In this document: piece after piece, positions 19,412 through 28,442 of the stretch | Layout of the letters: every line of letters starts with the position of its first letter | Numbering within the stretch: position 1 is the first letter of the stretch | Position numbers and translations under genes: made by a program | The notes under the pieces: model-generated | What the model was told of the DNA's origin: nothing | The model's input: the letters and a program-made list of their open reading frames with translations, nothing else | Databases searched by the model: none | From: Bacteroides cutis | Lineage (GTDB): Bacteria; Bacteroidota; Bacteroidia; Bacteroidales; Bacteroidaceae | Length of the DNA stretch: 64,000 bases | Direction of reading: 5' to 3' | Assembly (NCBI RefSeq): GCF_900241005.1 | Contig: NZ_OEST01000002.1 | Coordinates: 124,001-188,000 of the forward strand

Positions 19412-20266
19412 TTATTGCGTCAAAATCTCGTTTCCGTTTTCAGTAATCAAAATCATGCTTTCCCATTGTGCAGAAGGCAGTCCGTCGTCGGTGCATACGG
19501 TCCAACCATCGGCTTCATCAATAAAGACTTCATAGGTTCCCATGTTAATCATAGGTTCTATGGTAAATGTCATGCCCGGTACAATCAACATACCCGTACC
19601 TCGCTTACCGAAATGTTCTACGTCCGGTTCCTCATGGAATTTGATGCCGACACCATGTCCGCAAAGGTCGCGTACAACACTATAACCATTCTTTTCGGCA
19701 TGTTCCTGAATGACTGCCCCCACATCACCGAGACGTGCCCAGGGTTGTGCTGCCTGAATACCTAAGTCACGGCATTCCTTGGTCACTTGTACCAATCGTT
19801 GTAGTTCGGGTTTTACGTCACCAATCATATACATACGCGACGCATCAGAGAAATATCCTTTGTATATGGTAGATACATCTACGTTTACAATATCCCCGCT
19901 ACGAAGAAACTCCTTAGTACTGGGGATACCATGGCACACGACGTCATTGATACTGACACATACACTTTTTGGAAATCCCTCATACATAAAAGGAGCTGGG
20001 ATGGCATCATGGTCTGTCGTAAAGCAATATACCATGTGGTCGATTTCGGCAGTGGACATACCTTCACGGATATTTGCGGAAATATAGTCCAATAGTGCGG
20101 TATTGATTTTGGCACTTTCACGAATACCAGCTAATTGTTCTGCGGTACGTAGTACATTCCGCATTGGCAGTTTATACCCTTCTTTTTTATAATGTTGGAT
20201 TTTGGTTTCTACTTCGTCAGAGTAGCTTTTAGGAGTAAATCGTGCTCCACTCATAAATTTTTTCAT
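19412..20266 (-). CDS. map: Methionine aminopeptidase type I
   Basis: 284 residues, about 30 longer than the minimal enzyme because of an N-terminal extension (residues 1-37) seen in Bacteroidetes. The metal ligands can be placed: Asp130 (N-V-D-V), Asp141 (F-S-D-A-S), His204 (G-H-G-V-G), Glu237 (I-E-P-M) and Glu269 (Q-W-E-S-M), with His112 in C-H-G-I-P as the conserved active-site His. It removes the initiator Met from new proteins in the cytosol. It is upstream of rmuC with one intervening base. Confidence 0.96.
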   Translation of the reverse strand: MKKFMSGARFTPKSYSDEVETKIQHYKKEGYKLPMRNVLRTAEQLAGIRESAKINTALLDYISANIREGMSTAEIDHMVYCFTTDHDAIPAPFMYEGFPKSVCVSINDVVCHGIPSTKEFLRSGDIVNVDVSTIYKGYFSDASRMYMIGDVKPELQRLVQVTKECRDLGIQAAQPWARLGDVGAVIQEHAEKNGYSVVRDLCGHGVGIKFHEEPDVEHFGKRGTGMLIVPGMTFTIEPMINMGTYEVFIDEADGWTVCTDDGLPSAQWESMILITENGNEILTQ

Positions 20267-20289
20267 TGTTCCTCTTATTTTTGGTATTG

Positions 20290-20297
20290 CAAAAGTA
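20290..20297 (-). promoter_or_regulatory. -7 element (TACTTTTG, - strand) for map-rmuC
   Basis: Reverse complement of CAAAAGTA, 23 bases before the map start codon. No clear -33 element at the expected distance. Confidence 0.35.
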
Positions 20298-20380
20298 CAA
20301 TTTTTCTATTGTTTCTTTTACTTTCTTCGGAAGGAAGTGTAATTTTGGATATATTTCTATCTTTATGATAATCAGAAAAT

Positions 20381-20423
20381 ATAAGAAAGGGATGTTATGC
20401 CATTCATAACATCCCTTTCTTAT
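20381..20423 (-). terminator. Terminator of the small OMP gene
   Basis: Perfect 19-base-pair stem (arms 20381-20399 and 20405-20423, containing AAAGGGATGTTATG) with a 5-base loop, followed on the - strand by a T-rich stretch. Confidence 0.8.
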
Positions 20424-20442
20424 ATAGAATTTTTATTTGAAA

Positions 20443-20955
20443 CTAGAATTCATAATGGAAACCGAATGAAAGATCTTCACTGGTGAAAGCAAAACCATAA
20501 CCATTATCGCCAACTACATAGTCATCACGATAGCCTAAAAATCCACATTTACCGATAAGACTGAATTTATCATTCAACTTAATTGCAATACCCGGCTTAA
20601 AACCTATTTCAAAACCGTTTACTGAATCGTGCTCTTTTATCTTCTTAGTAGAAAAACCAAGGCCGCCATCAATAAACAAGCGAACAATTTTGTTTTCGTA
20701 AAAAGAATACCTTGCGTATGGAGCAAGTGCAAATGCGTTAGCTTTTATTCCGTCTACTTTTGTATGTACAAAATTCAAAATACCACCAACAGCCCATTTT
20801 TCATTTAAATTGTAACCAATCTCTGGTGATAGAGCAAAGCTTGTTGCATCAGCATCTTCGTTATGCCATAAGCCAACTGTTCCTCCCACGTAAATCTGTG
20901 CTTTGATTGATAGAGCAATCATTACCACAAATAAAAACATTACAATCTTTTTCAT
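20443..20955 (-). CDS. Small outer-membrane beta-barrel protein
   Basis: 170 residues from the ATG at 20955; the longer open frame to 21033 is upstream leader. The signal peptide M-K-K-I-V-M-F-L-F-V-V-M-I-A-L-S-I-K-A is followed by Q, a usual Bacteroidetes signal-peptidase I site. Alternating polar/hydrophobic strands (Y-V-G-G-T-V-G-L, E-I-G-Y-N-L, Y-A-R-Y-S-F) and a terminal F-H-Y-E-F ending in Phe indicate an eight-strand-like OMP_b-brl barrel. No function can be assigned. It has one of the clearest promoters in the window. Confidence 0.85.
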   Translation of the reverse strand: MKKIVMFLFVVMIALSIKAQIYVGGTVGLWHNEDADATSFALSPEIGYNLNEKWAVGGILNFVHTKVDGIKANAFALAPYARYSFYENKIVRLFIDGGLGFSTKKIKEHDSVNGFEIGFKPGIAIKLNDKFSLIGKCGFLGYRDDYVVGDNGYGFAFTSEDLSFGFHYEF

Positions 20956-21030
20956 CTTTTCTTTTACCTTTTTAATTAATAAATTGTGGTTAGTTATGTC
21001 TGCAGAGTTATACCTGCATTTATTGGGGCG

Positions 21031-21062
21031 CAAAAGTATATCTTATGTTTGTATAATACAAA
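21031..21062 (-). promoter_or_regulatory. Promoter of the small OMP gene (- strand)
   Basis: On the - strand, TTTG (21059-21062), a 20-base gap and TACTTTTG (21031-21038): a full match to the Bacteroides consensus. The leader to the ATG at 20955 is about 70 bases. Confidence 0.7.
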
Positions 21063-21155
21063 TATTTAGTTAGTTTTTTATAAAATAAAGAACTCTCTTT
21101 GTCATCTTTTATAAGAATTTTCAAGTGAAATATTAAGTGTTTCGATATTTTTATG

Positions 21156-21163
21156 TATGTTTG
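21156..21163 (+). promoter_or_regulatory. -7 element (TATGTTTG) for the lipoprotein pair
   Basis: Matches TANNTTTG, 30 bases before the first lipoprotein start; the -33 region is not convincing. Confidence 0.4.
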
Positions 21164-21193
21164 TCCGCAAGTATTAACTAAACTTGATAAATT

Positions 21194-21631
21194 ATGAAGA
21201 CTTTGGATTTTGTGAAAATATTATTATTAACAGTGTTTACGTTGAGTTTGGTATCATGTGGTGACGACATTTATTATACTATGCAAAATAGTGATGATAA
21301 ATTGTGCAATAAAGTTTGGATGGAACAATATGAAACGGAAGATGGTTATTTATGCAGACACCAATTGGAGTTTAAGAAAGTGAGACAGGACAATAAGGAA
21401 GTGTATTCCGGAAAAGAAACTACGATAGTTCAGAAAACGGGTACAACTGAAACCACTTCTAAAGATTTTACTTGGAAATGGATTGATAATACAATGGAAG
21501 GTTTGATATTGAGTTATGGCGCAGGTGATATTCAATATTTTGAGAATGTATGGGTTAGAGAACATTATCTTTCAGGAAAATTAGATGGAAGAGTAATTGT
21601 ATTAACAGATTTGCCTGAAGCAATAAAATAA
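21194..21631 (+). CDS. Hypothetical lipoprotein, first of a tandem related pair
   Basis: 145 residues. A signal peptide ends in the lipobox L-V-S-C, with Cys at residue 22, followed by G-D-D, a common Bacteroides lipoprotein export context. The mature part is short and beta-rich, and the C-terminal half (W-K-W, L-S-Y-G, Y-L-S-G-K-L-D-G-R-V-I-V-L) aligns by eye with the next gene. Lipocalin-like shape is possible. The function is unknown. Seven bases separate it from its relative. Confidence 0.8.
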   Translation: MKTLDFVKILLLTVFTLSLVSCGDDIYYTMQNSDDKLCNKVWMEQYETEDGYLCRHQLEFKKVRQDNKEVYSGKETTIVQKTGTTETTSKDFTWKWIDNTMEGLILSYGAGDIQYFENVWVREHYLSGKLDGRVIVLTDLPEAIK

Positions 21632-21638
21632 TAAAGAT

Positions 21639-22055
21639 ATGAAGAATATGATGAAATACCTCAAGGTACTGTTTATTTGCTCTTTGGTTATAAGTTTAAC
21701 TTCTTGCGAAGATGATGATAATGATAATTTTATTTATGATTATTTGGTAGGCGAAACATGGATCGGAGATTTAGGTTTCGTTGATAGTTATGATGATGAA
21801 TTGGAAAGTGGACTTTATTTTAAAGGAAATGGTTTGGGGATTGATGATCAGGTGTATTATGATGATCCGACAGGAAAGGTTGTTTTCTCTTTACCGTTTC
21901 GTTGGAATATTTATAATGGGATCTTGAGTATAGATTATGGATCTGATTATCCTTTGTTTGAAATTTATGATGTGTACATTACCGGGAATAAGATGTCTGG
22001 TATTTTATATGTAGATGGAAGGATTGATGGACCTATTGTGCTAAAAAGATATTGA
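21639..22055 (+). CDS. Hypothetical lipoprotein, second of a tandem related pair
   Basis: 138 residues. Signal peptide with lipobox L-T-S-C (Cys at about residue 23) followed by a very acidic stretch E-D-D-D-N-D-N, the kind of signal that sends Bacteroides lipoproteins to the cell surface. The C-terminal half has F-R-W-N, L-S-I-D-Y-G, M-S-G-I-L-Y-V-D-G-R-I-D-G-P-I-V-L, matching the preceding gene and suggesting a tandem duplication. Its last codons form part of a 27-base-pair hairpin. Confidence 0.8.
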   Translation: MKNMMKYLKVLFICSLVISLTSCEDDDNDNFIYDYLVGETWIGDLGFVDSYDDELESGLYFKGNGLGIDDQVYYDDPTGKVVFSLPFRWNIYNGILSIDYGSDYPLFEIYDVYITGNKMSGILYVDGRIDGPIVLKRY

Positions 22056-22100
22056 ATAAAAAACGGGGCATTTGCCCCGTTTTTTATTCAATATCTTTTT
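22043..22100. terminator. Bidirectional terminator with a perfect 27-bp stem
   Basis: Arms 22043-22069 and 22074-22100 are perfectly complementary, with a 4-base loop (ATTT) and GC-rich core CGGGGC / GCCCCG flanked by A/T runs that act as the T-tract on either strand. It includes the last codons of the + strand lipoprotein gene (stop at 22053) and reaches the stop of the - strand rluA-like gene. Confidence 0.9.
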
Positions 22101-23008
22101 TATTTCTTCAGAAACAATTTCTTGAAATCTGCCGGATAGGGGGTCTCAAACTGCATCAATTCTCCCGTGACGGGATGATAGAAACAAAGTTTGAAAGCAT
22201 GTAGCGCTAAACGTCCTATGGGGTTGACATCTTCCAGTCCATAACGGCCGTCACCTATAATGGGGTGTCCCAAATCTTGCATGTGTACACGGATTTGATT
22301 CTTACGTCCGGTTTCCAGATTCAATTCAACTAAAGAGTATCCATTAGCACGTTTGATAGTGCGGTAGTGTGTAATAGCTTCCTTACCGCCATCGTCTGTA
22401 GGACTGGAATATACATATATAGTACGGTCAGTTAACCATGAACTTACGGTTCCGGCATTTCTTTCCATTTCTCCTGCTACAACAGCGACATAACGGCGGT
22501 CGGTTACAATGTTATGCCAATGATCACGTAATGTATTTTGTGTCTTTTCATCTTTGGCAAACATCATCAACCCCGAAGTGTCACGATCGAGTCGGTGTAC
22601 AATATATACACGGTGTTGCTTGCCTGAACGTTGAACATACTCATTCAATATAGTATAAGCGGTACGTTCTTTCTGTCTTTCGGTATTGACGGAAAGTAAA
22701 CCTTGCATCTTTTCGATAACAATGATATAGGCATCCTCGTACACAATCTTAATCAATTTGTGATTAAATTCTTTCCTTCCTTTTTCTCGGCTGATTTGTA
22801 CTTTCATACCCGGTTTCAAAGGGAAATTATATTGCGTGGTGATTACACTGTCCACATATACTATCCGTTTGCTTAATAATGATTTCAGTTTGGTACGACT
22901 GGCATCCGGCATTTTGGCATTTAGAAACTCCATCAGTTCCATGGGTTCCTTTACTATATAGTCCGTATATTGTGTACGGGCTCTTGCTACGATTTTCTGT
23001 TTAACCAT
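22100..23008 (-). CDS. RluA-family pseudouridine synthase
   Basis: 302 residues. An N-terminal S4-like RNA-binding domain (about residues 30-75, S-R-T-K-L-K-S-L-L-S) is followed by the catalytic domain with H-R-L-D-R-D-T-S-G-L (catalytic Asp about residue 142) and the L-x-T-G-R-K-N-Q-I-R-V-H motif. It converts specific uridines in rRNA or tRNA to pseudouridine; the target site cannot be read from sequence. An rRNA methyltransferase gene lies 52 bases upstream on the same strand, so both may modify ribosomal RNA from one transcript. Confidence 0.92.
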   Translation of the reverse strand: MVKQKIVARARTQYTDYIVKEPMELMEFLNAKMPDASRTKLKSLLSKRIVYVDSVITTQYNFPLKPGMKVQISREKGRKEFNHKLIKIVYEDAYIIVIEKMQGLLSVNTERQKERTAYTILNEYVQRSGKQHRVYIVHRLDRDTSGLMMFAKDEKTQNTLRDHWHNIVTDRRYVAVVAGEMERNAGTVSSWLTDRTIYVYSSPTDDGGKEAITHYRTIKRANGYSLVELNLETGRKNQIRVHMQDLGHPIIGDGRYGLEDVNPIGRLALHAFKLCFYHPVTGELMQFETPYPADFKKLFLKK

Positions 23009-23060
23009 GTAATTTTTGATTTACGATTGAAGTTACTCAGACTTTTAAATTTTTCAATTC

Positions 23061-24488
23061 TTAATTTTTATCTTTTAATTCAAGCAACACCACATTTTCT
23101 ACATGATGTGTGTGTGGAAACATATCTACTGGTTGAACAGCTTTTACTTTGTATTTCACATCGAGCAACTGAAGGTCACGTGCTTGGGTTGCAGGATTGC
23201 AACTGACATAAACGATGCGTTTCGGTTGGGCAAACAAGATGACATTTATTACATCTTGGTGCATACCGGCGCGAGGTGGGTCGGTGATAATGACATCCGG
23301 GCGACCATATTCATTGATGAAATCTTGCGTCAACATGTCTTTCATGTCACCGGCAAAAAATAAGGTATTCTTTATACCGTTAATTTCAGCGTTGACTTTT
23401 GCATCTTCGATAGCCTCGGGTACATATTCGATACCAATTACCTGACGAGCCTTTTTAGATACGAAGTTGGCAATCGTTCCCGTGCCTGTATAGAGATCAT
23501 AGACAAGTTCATCACCCGTTAACCCTGCAAAGTTACGTGCTATTTTATAAAGGTTATACGCTTGTTCTGAATTAGTCTGATAAAATGATTTTGGTCCTAC
23601 TTTGAAGCGCAGGCCTTCCATCTCTTCAAAGATATGATCTTTTCCCTTGAAAGTATGAACATCAAGATCGGTAATGGTATCGTTACATTTATTATTAATA
23701 ATGTATAATAATGAAGTGATTTCAGGAAATGTATCGGCCACGTACTGCAACAGTTGTTTAAATAGAACCATTTCCTCTTCTTTCTCAATTTTACAGATAA
23801 GGATTACCATGAGTTCGCCTGTAGTGGAAGTGCGTACGATCATATTACGTAACATTCCTTCTTGAGTGCGTAGATTGATAAAAGAATAGTTGTGTTCGTA
23901 AGCGTAGTCACGTACGGCATTACGGATACGGTTGGATATGTCATCCTGCAGCCAACATTTTTCTATGGCCAACACTTTATCAAACGCATTGGGAATATGA
24001 AAACCCACTGCGTTCATTTGTTCGTATACCACATTCTGTTGTACTTCTTCTGTTGTCAGCCAGCGTTTATTGGAAAAAGTATATTCTAGTTTATTCCGAT
24101 AAAATTGGGTTTTCTCAGAACCGAGTATAGGGGAAATTTCCGGTAACTCTATTTTTCCGATTCGGATAAGATTGTCAGTTACCTGTTTTTGCTTATATTT
24201 GATTTGTTCCGAGTAGGGAAGTATCTGCCATTTACAACCGCCACATACACCATAGTGCTGGCAGAACGGGACAGTTCTTACCGGAGAATATTCATGGAAC
24301 TTCACTGCTTCAGCTTCGGCATAATGATGTTTTTTTCTCTTGATTTGCAGATCTACTATATCACCGGGAACAACATAGGGTACGAAGATTACCAAATCAT
24401 TGACTTTTGCGATGGCTTTCCCTTCGGCAGCCACATCTGTAATTTCCACCTTTTCTAACAGGGGAAGCTCTTTTCTTTTTCTTGCCAC
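23061..24488 (-). CDS. rlmD: 23S rRNA (uracil-5-)-methyltransferase, RumA/RlmD family
   Basis: 475 residues. An N-terminal TRAM domain (about 10-65) is followed by the Fe-S cluster Cys set in F-C-Q-H-Y-G-V-C-G-G-C-K-W, then a SAM-binding domain (Y-D-L-Y-T-G-T-G-T-I), D-P-P-R-A-G, and the catalytic Cys in V-Y-V-S-C-N-P-A-T (about residue 434). It makes 5-methyluridine in 23S rRNA. Which of the two U sites, and whether RlmC or RlmD is the better name, is not decided by the motifs. Confidence 0.92.
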   Translation of the reverse strand: MARKRKELPLLEKVEITDVAAEGKAIAKVNDLVIFVPYVVPGDIVDLQIKRKKHHYAEAEAVKFHEYSPVRTVPFCQHYGVCGGCKWQILPYSEQIKYKQKQVTDNLIRIGKIELPEISPILGSEKTQFYRNKLEYTFSNKRWLTTEEVQQNVVYEQMNAVGFHIPNAFDKVLAIEKCWLQDDISNRIRNAVRDYAYEHNYSFINLRTQEGMLRNMIVRTSTTGELMVILICKIEKEEEMVLFKQLLQYVADTFPEITSLLYIINNKCNDTITDLDVHTFKGKDHIFEEMEGLRFKVGPKSFYQTNSEQAYNLYKIARNFAGLTGDELVYDLYTGTGTIANFVSKKARQVIGIEYVPEAIEDAKVNAEINGIKNTLFFAGDMKDMLTQDFINEYGRPDVIITDPPRAGMHQDVINVILFAQPKRIVYVSCNPATQARDLQLLDVKYKVKAVQPVDMFPHTHHVENVVLLELKDKN

Positions 24489-24516
24489 TTTTACACCAGT
24501 ATAATAAATTCTGTGG

Positions 24517-24524
24517 CAAAAGTA
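24517..24524 (-). promoter_or_regulatory. -7 element (TACTTTTG, - strand) for rlmD
   Basis: Reverse complement of CAAAAGTA, 28 bases upstream of the start codon; -33 not recognised. Confidence 0.35.
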
Positions 24525-24616
24525 GGTATTTTTTTGCGAATTCTCTCTATGAATTGAAATATTAAATTTTGCAATGTCGAAATTACATTTTGCATTAAAG
24601 TTTTCTCTAAAAAAAT

Positions 24617-24646
24617 TTTCTAGTCTGTGAAATATACTTAGATTTG
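24617..24646 (+). promoter_or_regulatory. Promoter for ppdK
   Basis: TTTC (24617-24620), an 18-base gap and TAGATTTG (24639-24646); one mismatch at -33. About 48 bases before the ATG. Confidence 0.45.
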
Positions 24647-24694
24647 CGAACAGAAAAAGAGAAAAATCACAATCAAAAACTTTAAATTTATATT

Positions 24695-27415
24695 ATGGAC
24701 AAAAAAAGAGTTTATACCTTTGGTAATGGCCAGGCAGAGGGTAAGGCCGATATGAGAAACCTCTTGGGAGGTAAAGGCGCTAACTTGGCTGAGATGAACC
24801 TTATCGGAGTTCCGGTTCCTCCGGGTTTTACAATTACGACAGAAGTTTGTACAGAATATTATGAAATGGGGCAGGATAAAGTAGTTGCTCTATTGAAAAA
24901 CGAAGTCGAAAATGCAATTGCACATGTAGAGACATTGATGCGTTCAAAATTCGGTGACGTTGAAAATCCGTTATTGGTTTCTGTACGTTCTGGTGCACGT
25001 GCTTCCATGCCGGGTATGATGGATACTATCTTGAATTTGGGTTTGAATGACGAAGTGGTGGAAGGTTTGACTCGTAAAACTGGTAATGCCCGCTTTGCGT
25101 GGGATTCATACCGCCGTTTTGTACAGATGTATGGTGATGTTGTATTAGGCATGAAACCAACCAACAAGGAAGATATTGATCCGTTTGAAGCTATAATAGA
25201 AGAGGTGAAACATGCTAAAGGCGTGAAATTGGATAATGAGTTAGGAGTAGAAGACCTTAAGGAGTTGGTAAAGAAGTTCAAGGCTGCCGTAAAAGCTCAA
25301 ACTGGAATGGATTTCCCGACTAGTGCATACGAACAGTTGTGGGGTGCTATCTGCGCGGTGTTCAATTCATGGATGAATGAGCGTGCCATTCTTTATCGTA
25401 AGATGGAGGGTATACCGGATGAATGGGGTACAGCGGTTAGCGTTCAGGCAATGGTATTCGGTAATATGGGTGATACTTCTGCTACAGGGGTTTGCTTTAG
25501 CCGTGATGCCGCAACTGGTGAAGATCTTTTCAACGGTGAGTATTTAATTAATGCACAAGGTGAAGATGTTGTTGCCGGTATCCGTACTCCACAACAAATT
25601 ACAATAATCGGTTCCAAACGTTGGGCTGAATTGGCGGGTGTTAGTGAAGAAGACCGTGTTTCTAAGTATCCTTCTATGGAAGAGGCGATGCCGGAAATCT
25701 ACAAAGAGTTGGATGCATTGCAGACTAAACTTGAAAACCACTATAGAGATATGCAGGATATGGAGTTCACTGTACAAGAAGGTAAGCTTTGGTTTCTCCA
25801 GACTCGTAATGGTAAACGTACAGGTGCGGCTATGGTGAAGATTGCCACAGATTTACTCCATCAGGGTATGATTGATGAAAAAACAGCTTTGATGCGTTGT
25901 GAACCTAATAAACTGGATGAACTACTCCACCCAGTATTTGATAAAGCTGCTTTGAAACAGGCTAAAGTGTTGACCCGTGGGCTTCCGGCTTCTCCGGGTG
26001 CTGCATGTGGGCAAATCGTTTTCTTTGCTGATGATGCTGCCGATTGGCATGCTGCCGGTAAGCGTGTGGTTATGGTACGTATCGAAACTTCACCCGAAGA
26101 TTTGGCAGGTATGGCAGTTGCTGAAGGGATTCTTACGGCTCGTGGTGGTATGACTTCACATGCAGCTGTGGTTGCCCGTGGTATGGGTAAGTGTTGTGTA
26201 TCGGGTGCAGGTGCTTTGAATATCGACTATAAGGCTCGTACGGTAGAAGTGGACGGTATAGTATTGAAAGAGGGTGATTATATTTCTTTAAACGGTAGTA
26301 CCGGTGAAGTTTATAAAGGTAAAGTAGAAACAAAGGCTGCCGAACTTTCCGGAGATTTTGCCGAATTGATGAATTTGGCTGATAAATATACCAAGTTGCA
26401 GGTACGTACCAATGCGGATACTCCACATGATGCGCAGGTTGCACGTAATTTCGGTGCTGTAGGTATCGGTCTTTGCCGTACGGAACACATGTTCTTTGAA
26501 GGTGAAAAGATTAAAGCTATGCGTGAAATGATTTTGGCAGAAAATGCGGAAGGACGTCGCAAGGCTTTAGCTAAAATATTGCCTTATCAACAGGCTGACT
26601 TCAAAGGTATCTTCAAGGCAATGGCAGATTGTCCGGTGACCGTTCGTCTGCTCGATCCTCCTTTGCATGAGTTTGTTCCCCATGATTTGAAGGGACAACA
26701 AGAAATGGCAGACACAATGGGTGTAAGTCTGCAATATATCCAGCAGCGTGTTGAAGCTCTTTGCGAACACAATCCGATGTTGGGTCACCGTGGTTGCCGT
26801 TTGGGAAATACGTATCCTGAGATTACACAGATGCAGACACGTGCTATCTTAGGTGCAGCTTTGGAATTGAAGAAGGAAGGTATTGAAACTCATCCGGAAA
26901 TAATGGTGCCGTTGACCGGTATCCTTTATGAATTCAAACAGCAGGAAGAAGTTATTCGTGCCGAAGCAGCCAAGTTGTTTGAAGAAGTAGGTGATAGTAT
27001 CGACTTCAAGGTAGGTACAATGATTGAGATACCTCGTGCGGCTTTGACAGCCGATCGAATTGCTTCTTCTGCCGAATTCTTCTCATTCGGAACGAACGAT
27101 TTGACTCAGATGACTTTCGGTTATTCTCGTGATGATATCGCTTCCTTCCTTCCGATTTATCTGGAAAAGAAGATATTGAAGGTAGACCCGTTCCAAGTGC
27201 TTGACCAGAATGGTGTAGGACAATTGATACGTATGGCAACAGAAAAAGGACGTGCTGTTCGTCCGAATTTGAAGTGTGGTATTTGTGGTGAACATGGTGG
27301 TGAACCTTCTTCCGTGAAGTTCTGTCATAAAGTTGGTTTGAACTATGTTAGTTGTTCTCCATTCCGCGTGCCTATCGCCCGTTTGGCTGCGGCGCAGGCG
27401 GCTATTGAAGGTTAA
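24695..27415 (+). CDS. ppdK: Pyruvate, phosphate dikinase
   Basis: 906 residues, full length. The ATP-grasp domain begins at the N-terminus (L-L-G-G-K-G-A-N-L-A-E-M), the swivelling phosphohistidine domain has G-G-M-T-S-H-A-A-V-V-A-R-G (phosphorylated His about residue 489), and the PEP/pyruvate TIM barrel has C-R-T-E-H-M-F, G-T-N-D-L-T-Q and the terminal C-G-I-C-G-E-H-G-G. It interconverts pyruvate + ATP + Pi and PEP + AMP + PPi, and in anaerobes it serves PPi-linked glycolysis or gluconeogenesis. Single-gene unit with promoter and terminator. Confidence 0.97.
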   Translation: MDKKRVYTFGNGQAEGKADMRNLLGGKGANLAEMNLIGVPVPPGFTITTEVCTEYYEMGQDKVVALLKNEVENAIAHVETLMRSKFGDVENPLLVSVRSGARASMPGMMDTILNLGLNDEVVEGLTRKTGNARFAWDSYRRFVQMYGDVVLGMKPTNKEDIDPFEAIIEEVKHAKGVKLDNELGVEDLKELVKKFKAAVKAQTGMDFPTSAYEQLWGAICAVFNSWMNERAILYRKMEGIPDEWGTAVSVQAMVFGNMGDTSATGVCFSRDAATGEDLFNGEYLINAQGEDVVAGIRTPQQITIIGSKRWAELAGVSEEDRVSKYPSMEEAMPEIYKELDALQTKLENHYRDMQDMEFTVQEGKLWFLQTRNGKRTGAAMVKIATDLLHQGMIDEKTALMRCEPNKLDELLHPVFDKAALKQAKVLTRGLPASPGAACGQIVFFADDAADWHAAGKRVVMVRIETSPEDLAGMAVAEGILTARGGMTSHAAVVARGMGKCCVSGAGALNIDYKARTVEVDGIVLKEGDYISLNGSTGEVYKGKVETKAAELSGDFAELMNLADKYTKLQVRTNADTPHDAQVARNFGAVGIGLCRTEHMFFEGEKIKAMREMILAENAEGRRKALAKILPYQQADFKGIFKAMADCPVTVRLLDPPLHEFVPHDLKGQQEMADTMGVSLQYIQQRVEALCEHNPMLGHRGCRLGNTYPEITQMQTRAILGAALELKKEGIETHPEIMVPLTGILYEFKQQEEVIRAEAAKLFEEVGDSIDFKVGTMIEIPRAALTADRIASSAEFFSFGTNDLTQMTFGYSRDDIASFLPIYLEKKILKVDPFQVLDQNGVGQLIRMATEKGRAVRPNLKCGICGEHGGEPSSVKFCHKVGLNYVSCSPFRVPIARLAAAQAAIEG

Positions 27416-27438
27416 AAATATAACCGCAATATATGGTA

Positions 27439-27471
27439 GGGGAGGATTCATTATGGATCCTCCCCTTTTTT
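27439..27471 (+). terminator. Rho-independent terminator of ppdK
   Basis: Stem GGGGAGGAT / ATCCTCCCC with a 9-base loop and a T-run. Confidence 0.9.
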
Positions 27472-27560
27472 ATAATATGATATTCCTAATATATCTATAT
27501 TTTCTTCCTATATTTGCATTTATAATATTTCTTATCATTTATTGAAACAAACAAATAACC

Positions 27561-28442
27561 ATGGAATCAATGATTGCAACTTATATTGGGTGGATTTCTG
27601 CCTTTTATCAAAATAATGAGTTATTGCTCATTTTTTCTGCAATGATTATTTTCTTACTTCTGGTTATTATGATTATTGTTTCTATCAGTAAGTCGCGGCG
27701 AGTAAAGACGTTGAAACGATTGAACGAAGTAGCTGCAGAAAGTAATCAGCTAAAGAATGCTTTTATTGCCAATATGACTCATGAAATACGTACTCCCCTC
27801 AATGCAATTGTTGGTTTTACCACTATTCTTGCTGAGACAGATAATTTGGGTAAAGAAGAACGTATGGCTTTTCAAAAAGAGATTAATGAGAACAAAGATG
27901 TACTGTTGCAGTTGGTGAATGACTTGCTGGATTATTCCAAGATTGAAGCAAATACTATGGAATATAATAATACGGAAGTTGATATCAATGCGGTAATTAT
28001 GGAAATCTGTGTGACAGAAAATATACATCCACGCCAGTCGGGTATCCAAGTTGAGTTTGTCGAAAAAATGCCACAATGTCGTTTAATGATTGACCGGGTA
28101 CGTTTTTCCCAGGTAATCAGTAATTTGATAAAGAATGCATTGAAGTTTACGGAACGAGGTAGTGTCACAGTGGGATACAGAAGATTGAGTAATAAAAATT
28201 TTTACTTTTATGTGACCGATACCGGATGTGGCATTGACGAAAAAGGACGTCGTGCCATCTTTGAACGTTTTGTAAAGATGAATTATAATATCCGTGGTAC
28301 AGGTTTGGGACTTTCCATAACGAAATCTATTGTAGAACACTATGGTGGCGGTATTGGTGTAGAGTCTAAGAAAGGGGAAGGCTCTACTTTTTATTTTACT
28401 CTGCCTGCATCCATAGAATATAATGAATACGGTAAGTTTTAA
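27561..28442 (+). CDS. Orphan sensor histidine kinase
   Basis: 293 residues. One membrane helix (about 22-45) is followed directly by the HisKA domain with H-E-I-R-T-P-L-N (phospho-acceptor His about residue 75) and the ATP-binding domain with N-L-I-K-N-A-L-K-F (N box), D-T-G-C-G-I (G1) and G-T-G-L-G-L-S (G2). There is almost no extracytoplasmic sensing domain, and no response regulator gene lies nearby, so the input and partner are unknown. Its stop overlaps by four bases the stop of the convergent ThiE/TenI-like gene. Confidence 0.9.
   Translation: MESMIATYIGWISAFYQNNELLLIFSAMIIFLLLVIMIIVSISKSRRVKTLKRLNEVAAESNQLKNAFIANMTHEIRTPLNAIVGFTTILAETDNLGKEERMAFQKEINENKDVLLQLVNDLLDYSKIEANTMEYNNTEVDINAVIMEICVTENIHPRQSGIQVEFVEKMPQCRLMIDRVRFSQVISNLIKNALKFTERGSVTVGYRRLSNKNFYFYVTDTGCGIDEKGRRAIFERFVKMNYNIRGTGLGLSITKSIVEHYGGGIGVESKKGEGSTFYFTLPASIEYNEYGKF

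Noticed and set aside
20956..21033. Upstream extension of the OMP gene
   Set aside because: It would precede the signal peptide and overlap the region right after the promoter, which sits at 21031-21062.
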